From assembly GCF_051401765.1 (NCBI RefSeq), contig NW_027480429.1, positions 12,776,157-12,840,156 of the forward strand: a stretch of 64,000 nucleotides of DNA, read 5' to 3'. A model generated the notes under the pieces. The model made no database searches and was not told the DNA's origin. It saw only the letters and a program-made list of their open reading frames with translations. The DNA comes from Calliopsis andreniformis (lineage: Eukaryota; Arthropoda; Insecta; Hymenoptera; Andrenidae). Both the position numbers and the translations under genes were made by a program. The stretch's first letter is position 1. Each line of letters starts with the position of its first letter. Below, in pieces: positions 52,601-64,000 of this stretch.

Positions 52601-53085
52601 CCGGGCAACCTAGGCGTCACTCTAGGGCGTTGCTCCACCACAGCGAATAGCTACGGCCTTAGAAGTCGACGCCAGAAGCATAAAATACAATATAAATACA
52701 ACAGTTTTTCCATCGCATAACAGGAATAATTCCAACCAGTTTGAAAGTGATGGTCATTTCTACGTTCCGGGCAACCTAGGCTTCACTCTAGGGCGTTGCT
52801 ACACCAGATCGAATAGTTAGGGCCTTAGAAGTCAACGCCCGAAGCATAAAATGCAATAAAACTACAACAGTTTTTCCATCGCATAACAGGAACAATTCCA
52901 ACCAGTTTGAAAGTGATGGTCATTTCTACGTTCCGCGCAACCAAGGCTTCACTCTAGGGCGTTGTTACACCAGATCGAATAGCTAGGGACTTAGAATTCA
53001 ACGCTAAAAGCATAAAATACAATAAAGATGCAACAGTTTTTCCATCGTATAACAGGAATAATTGCAACCAGTGTGAAGGTAACGG
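52601..53085. repeat. Mosaic segment matching about 45,300-45,785 (offset 7299)
   Basis: 'ccaccacagcgaatagc', 'gctacaccagatcg' and 'ttccgcgcaaccaagg' match at +7299 (44 monomers minus 5 bp). It ends near 53,080, where 'aagtgtgaagg'-like sequence replaces the 'ggtgttaagg' found at 45,770. Confidence 0.75.
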
Positions 53086-53935
53086 TCTGTCCTACGTTCC
53101 GGGCAACCGAGGTTTCACTCCAGGGCGTTGCTAAACCAGATCGAATAGATAGGACCTGAGAAGTCAACGCCCGAAGCATAAAGTACATAATAAATAGAAC
53201 AGATTTTCCAATGTATAAAACGAATAATAGCAACCAGTGTGAAAGTTATGGTCATTTCTACGTTCCGGGCAACCTAGGCGTCACTCTAGGGCGTTGCTCC
53301 ACCACATCGAATAGCTACGGCCTTAGAAGTCAACGCCAGCAGCATAAAATACAATATAAATACAACAGCATTTCCATCGTATAAAATGAATAATTGCAAA
53401 CAGTGTGAAAGTAATGGTCATTTCTACCTTCCGGGAAACCTGGCCTTCACCCTAGGGCGTGCTTCCACCAGGTCGAATAGTTACGGCCTTAGAACTCAAC
53501 GCCAGAAGCATAAAATACAATATAAATATAACAACTCTTCCATCGTATAGAACGAATAATAGCAACGAGTGTGAAAGTTATGGTCATTTCTACGTTCCGG
53601 GCAACCTACGCTTCACTCTAGGGCGTTGCTCCACCAGATCGAATAGTTAGGGACTAAGAAGTGAACGCCCGTAGCATGAAATGCGCTAAATATACAAGAG
53701 TTTTTCCATTGTATAACAGGAATAATTGCAACCAGTGTGAAAGTGATGGTCATTTCTACGTTCCGGGCGACCTAGTCTTCAGTCTGGGGCGTTGTTCCAC
53801 CAGATCGAGTAGTTAGGGCCTAAGAAGGCAACGCCAGAAGCATAAAATACAATATAAATATAACAGTTTTTCCATCGTATAAAACGAACAATAGCAACCA
53901 GTGAGACAGTTATGGTCATTTCTACGTTCCGGGCA
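53086..53935. repeat. Mosaic segment matching about 44,460-45,308 (offset 8627)
   Basis: 'aagtacataataaatag' at 53,181 and the 'aaacctggcc' monomer match at +8627 (52 monomers minus 5 bp). It ends near 53,935, where 'cttgggcgttgcaccacc' matches 44,155-44,180 instead (offset 9789, 59 monomers minus 5). Confidence 0.75.
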
Positions 53936-55270
53936 ACCTAGGCTTCACTCTTGGGCGTTGCACCACCAGATCGAATAGTTAGGGCCTTAGAAGTCAACGC
54001 CAGAAGCATAAAAAACAATATAAATACAACAACTTTTCCATCGTATAACAGGAATAATAGCAACCAGTGTGAAAGGTATGATCATTTCGACGTTTCGGGT
54101 ATCCTAGACTTAACTCAGAGGCGTTGCTCCACCAGATAGAAGGGTTAGGGCCTTTGAAATCAACGCCAGAAGCATAAACTACAAAATAAATACAACAGCC
54201 TTTACATCGTATAAAACGAATAATTGCAACCTGTGTGAAGGTTATGGTCATATCTACGTTCCGGGCAACATAGGCTTCACTGTAGGGCGTTGCTCCACCA
54301 GATCGAATGGGTAGGGCCATAGAAGTCAACGCCCGAAACATAAAATACAGTATAAATACAACAGTTTTTCCATTGTATAAAACGAATAATGGCAACCAGT
54401 GTAAAAGTAATGGTCATTTCTACGTTCCGGGCAACCTAGGCGTCACTCTAGGGCGTTGCTCCACCACATCGAATAGCTACGGCCTTAGAAGTCAACGCCA
54501 GAAGCATAAAATACAATATAAATACAACAGTATTTCCATCGTATAAAATGAATAATTGCAAACAGTGTGAAAGTAATGGTCATTTCTACGTTCCGGGCAA
54601 CCTAGGCTTCATTCTATGCGTTGCTCCACCCGATCGAATAGCTAGGGACTTAGAATTCAACGCTAAAAGCATAAAGTACAATAAAGAAGCAACAGTTTTT
54701 CCATCGTATAACAGGAATAATTGCAACCAGTGTGAAGGTAACGGTCTGTCCTACGTTCCGGGTAACCTAGGCTTCACTCTAGGGCGTTGCTCCACCAGAT
54801 CGAATAGTTAGGGAATAAGAAGTGAACGCCCGTAGCATGAAATACACTAAATATACAAGAGTTTTTCCATCGTATAACAGGAATAATTGCAACCAGTGCG
54901 AAAGTAAATGGTCATTTCTACATTCAGAGCAACCTAGGCCTCACTCTAGGGCGATGCTCCACCAGATCGAATAGTTAGGGCCTTAGAAGTCAACGCCAGA
55001 AGCATAAAACACAATATAAATACAACAACTTTTCCATCGTATAACAGGAATAATAGCAACCAGTGTGAAAGATATGGTCACTTCTACGTTCCGGGCAACC
55101 TAGGGTTCACTCTAGTGCGTTGCTCCACCAGATCGAATAGTTAGGGACTAAGAAGTGAACGCCCGTAGCATGAAATACACTAAATATACAAGAGTTTTTC
55201 CATCGTATAACAGGAATAATTGCAACCAGTGCGAAAGTGATGGTCATTTCTACATTCAGAGCAACCTAGG
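53936..55270. repeat. Start of the diverged right domain
   Basis: About 8 monomers. The first matches 44,147-44,290 at +9789; the rest have more private changes. Examples are 'cgtttcgggtatcctagac' at 54,091, a 1-bp insertion 'aaagtaaatggtc' at 54,901, and 'attctatgcgttgc' at 54,611, 1 bp short. The 'cgcccgtagcatgaaatac' marker occurs at 54,827 and 55,159, two monomers apart. Confidence 0.75.
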
Positions 55271-58060
55271 CTTCACTCTAGAGCGTTTCTCCACCAGATC
55301 GAATAGTTAGGTCCTTAGAAGTCAACGCCAGAAGCATAAAATACGATATAAATACAACAGTTTGTCCATCGTAAAACAGGAATATTTGCAACCAGTGCGA
55401 AAGTTATGGTCATTTCTGCGTTCCGGGCAACCTAGGCTTCACTCTAGGGCGTTGCTCCACCAGATTCAACAGTTAGGGCCTTAGAAGTCAACGCCCGAAG
55501 CATAAAATATAAAATAAATAGTACAGTTTTTGCATCGTATAAAACGAATAATTGCTACCAGTGTGGAAGTTATGGTCATTTCCACGTTCCGGGTAGCCTA
55601 GGCTTCACTCTAGGGCGTTGCTCCACCAGATGGAATAGTTAGGGCCTTAGAAGTCAACGCCAGATGCATAAAATACAATAACGATGCAACAGTTTTTCCA
55701 TCGTATAACAGGAATAATTGCAACCAGTTTGATAGTGATGGTCATTTCTACGTTCCGGGCAACCTAGGCTTCACTCTAGGGCGTTGCTCCACCAGATAGA
55801 ATCGATAGGGCCTTAGCAGTCAACGCCCGAAGCATAAAATACAAAATAAATAGTACAGTTTTTCCATCGTATTAAACGAATAATTTCTACAAGTGTGGAA
55901 GTTGTGGACATTTCTACTTTCCGGGCAACCTAGGCTTCACCCTAGGGCGTTGTTCCACCAGATTGAATAGGTCGGGCCTAAGAAGTCAACGCCATAAGAA
56001 TAAAATACAATATAAATATAACAGTTTTTCCATCGTATAAAACGAATAATAGCAACCAGTGTGAAGGTTATGGTCATTTCAACGTTCCGGGCAATCTAGG
56101 CTTCACTCTAGGGCGTTGCTCCTCCAGATCAATCAGTTAGGGCCTTAGAAGTTAACGCCCGAAGCATAAAATACAAAATAAATAGAACAGTTTTTCCATT
56201 GTATAAAACGAATAATTGCTACCAGTGTAAAAGTTAAGGTCATTTCTACGTTCCGGGTAACCTAGGCTTCACTCTAGGGCGTTGCTCCACCAGATCGAAT
56301 AGTTAGAGCCTTAGAAGTCCACGCCAGAAGCATAAAATACGATAAAGATGCAACAGTTTTTCCATCGTATAAAACGAATAATTGCAACCAGTGTGAAATT
56401 TATGGTCATTCCTACATTCCGAGCAACCTAGACTTCACTCTAGAGCGTTTCTCCACCAGATCGAATAGTTAGGTCCTTAGAAGTCAACGCCAGAAGCATA
56501 AAATACGATATAAATACAACAGTTTGTCCATCGTAAAACAGGAATATTTGCAACCAGTGCGAAAGTTATGGTCATTTCTGCGTTCCGGGCAACCTAGGCT
56601 TCACTCTAGGGCGTTGCTCCACCAGATTCAACAGTTAGGGCCTTAGAAGTCAACGCCCGAAGCATAAAATATAAAATAAATAGTACAGTTTTTGCATCGT
56701 ATAAAACGAATAATTGCTACCAGTGTGGAAGTTATGGTCATTTCCACGTTCCGGGTAGCCTAGGCTTCACTCTAGGGCGTTGCTCCATCAGATGGAATAG
56801 TTAGGGCCTAAGAAGTCAACGCCAGAGCCATAAAATACGATATAAATACAGCAGCTTTTCCATCGTATAAAACGAATAATTGCAACCAGCGTGATAGTTA
56901 TTCTCATTTCTACGTACCGGGCAACCTAGGCATCACCCTAGGGCGTTGCTCCAACAGACTGAATAGTTAGGGCCTTAAAAGTCAATGCCCGAAGCATAAA
57001 ACGCAATAAAAATACAACGGTGTTTCCATCATATAACAGGAATAATTGCAAACAGTTTGAAAGTGATGGCCATTTCTACGTTCCGGGTAACCTAGGCTTC
57101 ACTCTAGGGCGTTGCTCCACCAGATCGAATAGTTAGGGCCTAAGAAGTCAACGCCAGAAGCATAAAATACAATATAAATATAACAGTTTTTCCATCGTAT
57201 AAAACGAATAATAGCAACCAGTGTGAAAGTTATGGTCACTTCTACGTTCCGGGCGACCTAGTCTTCAGTCTGGGGCGTTGTTCCACCTGATCGAATAGTT
57301 AGGGAACAAGAAGTCAACGCCAGAAGCATAAAATACAATATAAATATAACAGTTTTTCCATCGTATAAAACGAATAATAGCAACCAGTGTGAAAGTTATG
57401 GTCATTTCAACGTTCCGGGCTTCCTAGGCTTCACTCTAGGGCGTTGCTCCACCAGATCAATCAGTTAGGGCCTTAGAAGTCAACGCCCGAAGCATAAAAT
57501 ACAATATAAATATAACAGTTTTTCCATCGTATTAAACGAATAATTTCTACCAGTGTGAAAGTAATGGTCATTTCCATGTTCCGGGCAACCTAGGCTTCAC
57601 TCTAGGGCGTTGTTCCACCAGATCGAATAGTTAGGGCCTAAGAAGTCCACGCCAGAAGCATAAAATACGATAAAGATGCAACAGTTTTTCCATCGTATAA
57701 AACGAATAATTGCAACCAGTGTGAAATTTATGGTCATTCCTACATTCCGAGCAACCTAGACTTCACTCTAGAGCGTTGCTCCACCAGATCGAATAGTTAG
57801 GTCCTTAGAAGTCAACGCCAGAAGCATAAAATACGATATAAATACAACAGTTTGTCCATCGTAGAACAGGAATATTTGCGACCAGTGCGAAAGTGATGGT
57901 CATTTCTGCGTTCCGGGCAACCTAGGCTTCACACTAGGGCGTTGCTCCACCAGATTCAGCTGTTAGGGCCTTATAAGTCAACGCCCGAAGCATAAAATAT
58001 AAAATAAATAGTACAGTTTTTGCATCGTATAAAACGAATAATTGCAACCAGTATGAAAGT
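55271..58060. repeat. Short HORs of 7 and 8 monomers in the right domain
   Basis: 'tagttaggtccttagaag' with 'agtttgtccatcg' occurs at about 55,305, 56,467 and 57,795, giving offsets of 1162 (7 monomers) and 1328 (8 monomers). The matched blocks are only 2-3 monomers long and already differ from each other, so these look older than the 22-kb and 6.6-kb duplications. Confidence 0.72.
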
Positions 58061-61000
58061 GATCGTCATTTCTACGTTCCGGGCAACCTAGGCTTCACTC
58101 TAGGGCGTTGCTCCACCAGATAGAATATATAGGGCCTTAGCAGTCAACGCCCGAAGCATAAAATACAAAATAAATAGTACAGTTTTTCCATCGTATTAAA
58201 CGAATAATTTCTACCAGTGTGGAAGTTATGGACATTTCTACTTTCCGGACAACCTGGGCTTCACCCTAGGGCGTTGTTCCACCAGATGGAATAGTTAGGG
58301 CCTAAGAAGTCAACGCCAGAACCATAAAATACGATATAAATACAGCAGCTTTTCCATCGTATAAAACGAATAATTGCAACCAGCGTGATAGTTATGCTCA
58401 TTTCTACGTACCGGGCAACCTAGGCATCACCCTAGGGCGGTGCTCCAACGGATTGAATAGTTAGGGCCTTAGAAGTCAACGCCCAAAATATAAAATGCAA
58501 AAAAAATACAACAGTGTTTCCATCATATAACAGGAATAATTGCAACCAGTTTGAAAGTAATGGTCATTTCTACGTTCCGGGCAACGTAGGTTTCACTCTA
58601 GGGCGTTGATCCGCCAGAGGGAATAGTTAGGGCCTAAGGAGTCAACTCCAGAAGCATAAAATACAATATAAATACAACAGCTTTTCAATCGTATAAAACG
58701 AATAATTGCAACCAGTGTGAAAGTTATGGTCATTTCTACGTTCCGGTCAACCTAGGTTTCACTCTAGGGCGTCGCTCCAATAGGTCGAATAGCTAGGGAC
58801 TTAGAATTCAACGCCAGGAGGATAAAATACAATATATGTACAACAGTTTTTTCATCGTATAAAATGAATACTTGCAAACATTGTGAAAGTTATGGTCATT
58901 TCTACTTTCCGGGCAACCTAGGCTTCACCCTAGGGCGCTGCTCCAACAGATTGAATAGCTAGGGCCTTAGAACTCAATGCCCGAAGCATAAAATGCAATA
59001 AAAGTACAACAGATCCTCCATCATATAACAGGAATAATTGCAACCAGCTTGAATGTGATGGTCATTTCTACGTTCCGGGCAAGCTAGGCTTCACTCTAGG
59101 GCATTGCTCCACCAGATCGAATAGTTAGTACCTTAGAAGCCAACGCCAGAAGCATAAAATACAATATAAATACAACAGCTTTTCCATCGTATATAATGTA
59201 TATTTGCAAACAGTGTGAAAGTAATGGTCATTTCCATGTTCCGGGCAACCTAGGCTTCACTCTAGGGCGTTGTTCCACCAGATCGAATAATTAAGGCCTA
59301 AGAAGTCAACGCCAGAAGAATAAAATCAATATAAATACAACAGTTTTTCCATAGTATAAAACGAATAATTGCAAACAGTCTGAAAGTAATGGTCATTTCT
59401 ACGTTCCAGGCAACCTAGGCTTCACCCTAGGGCGTTGTTCCACCAGGTCGAATAGGTAGGGCCTAAGAAGTCAACGCCATAAGAATAAAATACAATATAG
59501 ATATAACTGTTTTTCCATCGTATAAAAAGAATAATAGCAACCAGTGTGAAGGTTATGGTCATTTCAACGTTCCGGGCAATCTAGGCTTCACTCTAGGGCG
59601 TTGCTCCACCAGATCAATCAGTTAGGGCCTTAGAAGTCAACGCCCGAAGCATAAAATACAAAATAAATAGAACAGTTTTTCCATTGTATAAAACGAATAA
59701 TTGCTACCAGTGTAAAAGCTATGGTCATTTCTACGTTCCGGGCAACCAAGGCTTCACTCTAGGGCGTTGCTCCACCAGATCGAATAGTTAGGGCCTTAGA
59801 AGTCCACGCCAAAAGCATAAAATACGATAAAGATGCAACAGTTTTTCGATAGTATAACAGGAATAATTCCAACCAGTTTGATAGTGATGGTCTTTTCTAC
59901 GTTCCGGGCAACCTAGGCTTCACTCTAGGGCGTTGTTACACCAGATCGAATAGTTAGGGCCTTAGAAGTCAACGCCCGAAGCATAAAATACAAAATAAAT
60001 AAAACAGTTTTTCCATCGTATAAAACGAATAATTGCAACCAGTATGAAACTTATGGTCATTTCCACTTTCCGAGCAACCTAGGCTTCACCGTAGGGCGTT
60101 GCTCCACCTGATCGAATAGTTAGGGCCTTAGAAGTCAACGCCAGAAGCCTAAAATACAATAAAGATGCAACAGTTTTTCCATAGTATAAAACGAATAATT
60201 GCAAACAGTCTGAAAGTAATGGTCATTTCTACGTTCCAGGCAACCTAGGCTTCACCCTAGGGCGTTGTTCCACCAGATCGAATAGTTAGGGCCTAAGAAG
60301 TCAACGCCAGAAGCATAAAATACAATATAAATATAACAGTTTTTCCATCGTATAAAACGAATAATAGCAACCAGTGTGAAAGTTATAGTCATTTCTGCGT
60401 TCCGGGCTTCCTAGGCTTCACTATATGGCGTTGCTCCACCACATCGAATAGCTACGTCCTTAGAAGTCAACGCCTGAAGCATAAAATGCAATAAAAATAC
60501 AACAGTTTTTTCACCGTATAACTGGAATAGTTGCAACAAGCGTGAAGGTAATGGTCATTTCTGTGTTCCGGGCAACCTGGCTTCACCCTAGGGCGTTGTT
60601 CCACCAAATCGAATAGTTAGGGCCTAAGAAGTGAACGCAAGAAGCATAAAATACAATATAAATACAACAGTTTTACCATCATATAAAACGAATAATAGCA
60701 ACCAGTGTGAAGGTTATGGTCATTTCAACGTTCCGGGCAATCTAGGCTTCACTCTAGGGCGTTGCTCCACCAGATCAATCAGTTAGGGCCTTAGAAGTCA
60801 ACGCCCGAAGCATAAAATACAAAATAAATAGAACAGTTTTTCCATTGCATAAAACGAATAATTGCTACCAGTGTAAAAGTTATGGTCATTTCTACGTTCC
60901 GGGTAACCTAGGCTTCACTCTAGGGCGTTGCTCCACCAGATCGAATAGTTAGGGCCTTAGAAGTCCACGCCAGAAGCATAAAATACGATAAAGATGCAAC

Positions 61001-64000
61001 AGTTTTTCCATCGTATAAAACGAATAATTGCAACCAGTGTGAAATTTATGGTCATTCCTACATTCCGAGCAACCTGGGCTTCACCCTAGGGCGTTGTTCC
61101 ACCAGATGGAATAGTTAGGGCCTAAGAAGTCAACGCCAGAACCATAAAATACAATATAAATATAACAGTTTTTCCATCGTATAAAACGAATAATAGCAAC
61201 CAGTGTGAAAGTTATGGTCATTTCTACGTTCCGGGCTTCCTAGGCTTCACTTTATGGCGTTGCTCCACGACATCGAATAGCTACGGCCTTAGAAGTCAAC
61301 GCCTGAAGCATAAAATGCAATAAAAATACAACAGTTTTTTCACCGTATAACAGGAATAATTGCAACAAGCGTGAAGGTAATGGTCATTTCTGCGTTCCGG
61401 ACAACCTAGGCTTCACCCTAGGGCGTTGTTCCACCAAATCGAATAGTTAGGGCCTAAGAAGTGAACGCCAGAAGCATAAAATACAATATAAATACAACAG
61501 TTTTACCATCATATAAAACGGATAATTGCAACCAGGATGAAAGTTATGGTCATTTCTACTTTCCGGGCAACCTAGGCTTCACCCTAGGGCGCTGCTCCAA
61601 CAGATTGATTAGTTAGGGCCTTAGAAGTCAATGCCCGAAGCATAAAGTGCAATAAAAGTACATCAGTTCTTCCATCATATAACAGGAATAATTGCAACCA
61701 GTGTGAAAGTAATGGTCATTTCCATGTTCCCGGCAACCTAGGCTTCACTCTAGGGCGTTGCTCCACCTGATCGAATAGTTAGGGCCTTAGAAGTCAACGC
61801 CAGAAGCCTAAAATACAATAAAGATGCAACAGTTTTTCCATCGTATAACAGGAATAACTGCAACCAGTGTGAAAGTAATGGTCATTTCTACGTTCCGAGC
61901 ATCCTAGGCTTCACTCCAGGGCGTTCGTCAACCAGATCGAATAGTTAGGGCCAAAGGAATCAAGGCCAGAAGCATAACATAGAATATAAATATAACAGTT
62001 TTTCCATCGTATAGAACGAATAATAGCAACCAGTGTCAAAGTTATGGTCATTTCTACGTTCCGGGCAACGTAGGCTTTACTCTACGGCGTCGTTCCACCA
62101 GATCGAATATTTAGGGCCTAAGAAGTCAACGCCAGACGCATAAAATATAATATAAATATAACAGTTTTTGCATCGTATAAAACGAATAATAGCAACCAGT
62201 GTGAAAGATATGGTCATTTCTACGTCCCGGGCAACCTAGGCCTCACTCTAGGGCGCTGCTCCACCAGATTGAATAGTTAGGGCCTAAGAAGCGAACGCCA
62301 AGAGCATAAAATACAATACATATACAGCAGTTTTTCCATCGTATAAAACGAATAATAGCAACCAGTGTGAAAGTTATGGTCACTTCTACGTTCCGGGCAA
62401 CCTAGGGTTCACTCTAGGGCGTTGCTCCACCAGATCGAATAGTTAGGGACTAAGAAGTGAACGCCCGTAGCATGAAATACACTAAATATAGAAGAGTTTT
62501 TCCATCGTATAACAGGAATAATTGCAACCAGTGCGAAAGTGATGGTCATTTCTACATTCAGAGCAACCTAGGCTTCACTCTAGGGCGTTGCTCCACCAGG
62601 TCGAATGGTTAGGGCCTTAGAAATCAACGCCAGAAGCATAAAATACAATAAAGATGCAACAGTTTTTCCATCGTATAACAGGAATAACTGCAAACAGTAT
62701 GAAAGTACTGGTCATATCTACGTTCCGGGTAACCTAGGTATCACTATAGGGCGTTGCTCCACCAGATCGTATAGCTAGGGACTTAGAATTCAACGCCATA
62801 AGAATAAAATACAATATAAGTACAACAGTTTTTCCATCGTATAAAATGAATAATTGCAACCAGTGTGAAAGTTATGGTCATTTCTACATTCCGAGCAACC
62901 TAGGCTTCACTCTAGGGCGTTGCTCCACCTGATCCAATAGGTAGGGCCTTAGAAGTCAACGCTAGAAGCATAAAATACAATAAAGATGCAACAGTTTTTC
63001 CATCGTATAAAACGACTAATTGCAAACAGTCTGAAAGTAATGGTCATTTCTACGTTCCAGGCAACCTAGGCTTCACCCTAGGGCGTTGTTCCACCAGATC
63101 GAATAGGTATGGCCTAAGAAGTCAACGCCATAAGAATAAAATACAATATAAATATAACAGTTTTTCCATCGTATAAAACGAATAATAGCAACCAGTGTGA
63201 AGGTTATGGTCATTTCAACGTTGCGGGCAATCTAGGCTTCACTCTAGGGAGTTGCTCCACCAGATCAATCAGTTAGGGCCTTAGAAGTCAACGCCCGAAG
63301 CATAAAATACAAAATAAATAGAACAGTTTTTCCATTGTATAAAACGAATAATTGCTACCAGTGTAAAAGTTATGGTCATTTGTACGTTCCGGGCAACCTA
63401 GGCTTCACTCTAGGGCGTTGCTCCACCAGATCGAATAGTTAGGGCCTTAGAAGTCCACGCCAGAAGTATAAAATACGATAAAGATGCAACAGTTTTTCCA
63501 TCGTATAAAACGAGTAATTGCAACCAGTGTGAAATTTATGGTCATTCCTACATTCCGAGCAACCTAGACTTCACTCTAGAGCGCTGCTCCACCAGATCGA
63601 AGAGTTAGGTCCTTAGAAGTCAACGCCAGAAGCATAAAATACGATATAAATACAACAGTTTGTCCATCGTAGAACAGGAATATTTGCAACCAGTGCGAAA
63701 GTTATGGTCATTTCTGCGTTCCGGGCAACCTAGGCTTCACACTAGGGCGTTGCTCCACCAGATTCAACAGTTAGGGCCTTAGAAGTCAACGCCCGAAGCA
63801 TAAAATACAAAATAAATGGAACAGTTTTTCCATTGTATAAAACGAATAATAGCAATCAGTGTGAAAGTTATGGTCATTTCTACTTTCCGGGCAACCTAGG
63901 ATTCACCCTAGGGCGTTGCTCCAACAGATTGAATAGTTAGGGCCCTAGAAGTCAATGCCCGAAGCATAAAATGCAATCAAAATACAACAGTTTTTACATC
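58061..64000. repeat. Diverged right-domain array to the window edge
   Basis: About 36 monomers. 'aacgttccgggcaatctagg' recurs at 56,081, 59,566 and 60,727, and in the form 'aacgttgcgggcaatc' at 63,217; the last three are spaced 1161 and 2490 bp. A 5-monomer repeat links 60,402 and 61,231 (829 bp). The stretch 61,840-62,250 matches 42,940-43,350 (offset about 18,916), and 63,450-63,780 matches 57,640-57,970 (offset 5808). One A8 monomer reappears at 58,498. The array continues past 64,000. Confidence 0.75.

Larger units (their letters stand above)
1..64000. repeat. Uninterrupted 166-bp satellite array (about 386 monomers, both ends open)
   Basis: The window is a head-to-tail array of one monomer family, all on the same strand. 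Measured from the CCTAGG-like box, starts at 10, 176, 342 and 1006 and the last at 63,895 give 385 periods averaging about 165.9 bp. Landmarks in order within a monomer are CCTAGG, 'cttcactctagggcg', 'ttgctccaccagatcgaa', 'tagttagggcc', 'agaagtcaacgcc', 'agcataaaatacaa', 'tttttccatcgtata', 'aataattgcaaccag', 'gtgaaagttatggtcat' and 'tctacgttccgggcaa'. GC of the by-eye consensus is 68/166. Most length changes are 1-8 bp. Both window edges cut through the array. A centromeric or pericentromeric role is inferred from unit length, purity and HOR structure; the sequence does not show it directly. Confidence 0.97.

Noticed and set aside
53994..54395. Longest open frame in the window (133 codons, minus strand)
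   Set aside because: It spans 2.4 satellite monomers and its peptide repeats with the monomer. Since 166 is one more than a multiple of three, the frame rotates each unit, and chance loss of a few stops gives such frames. No codon bias, domain or conserved start supports a gene.
1..64000. CRISPR array or other prokaryotic repeat system
   Set aside because: Units are 166 bp, diverge along their whole length and have no constant-repeat/unique-spacer pattern; no cas-like genes are present.
1..64000. Assignment to a named satellite family or species
   Set aside because: The period resembles those of several plant and animal satellites, but I do not recognise the monomer sequence, and length alone is not enough to identify it.

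Overview
The whole 64 kb window is one uninterrupted tandem satellite array. The repeat unit is 166 bp and about 41% GC in a consensus I drew by eye. The conserved CCTAGG-type box at position 10 recurs at 176, 342 and 1006 and is still in phase at 63,895. That span is 385 periods of 166 bp with a net loss of about 25 bp. I see no protein-coding gene, RNA gene, transposon, CRISPR array or unique DNA. All open frames are products of the satellite. A long, pure, single-family satellite with a near-nucleosomal monomer and nested higher-order repeats (HORs) points to a eukaryotic centromere or pericentromere. I cannot name the species or match the monomer to a published satellite from memory.

Layout: (1) 1-2028 is a left flank of mixed monomer types. 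(2) About 2029-24,098 is a long HOR unit of about 22,070 bp (133 monomers). (3) About 24,099-42,680 is a second, near-identical copy of that unit, shortened to about 18.58 kb by three monomer-phased indels relative to copy 1: -2490 bp (15 monomers), +166 bp (1) and -1162 bp (7). (4) From about 38,140, overlapping the end of copy 2, a 6635-bp unit (40 monomers) repeats: 38,140-44,774, 44,775-51,409, and a third start that breaks off near 51,890. (5) About 51,890-54,070 is a mosaic of pieces copied from 44-48 kb with changing but phase-preserving offsets. (6) About 54,070-64,000 is a more diverged domain with only short HORs of 5, 7, 8 and 15 monomers.

Within the 22-kb unit there are two monomer domains. 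The left part (to about 16.48 kb) is rich in monomers with an A8 run and in 'tatgaaacttatgg' and 'ttgaacgtgatgg' types. The right part (16.48-24.1 kb) lacks A8 monomers and uses 'taaaaatac', 'aaagatgcaac' and 'tataacag' types. Jumps occur at equivalent positions in the monomer, as expected from unequal crossover, replication slippage or break-induced copying between misaligned monomers. The most interesting content is this layered duplication history, which diagnostic base changes partly put in order.
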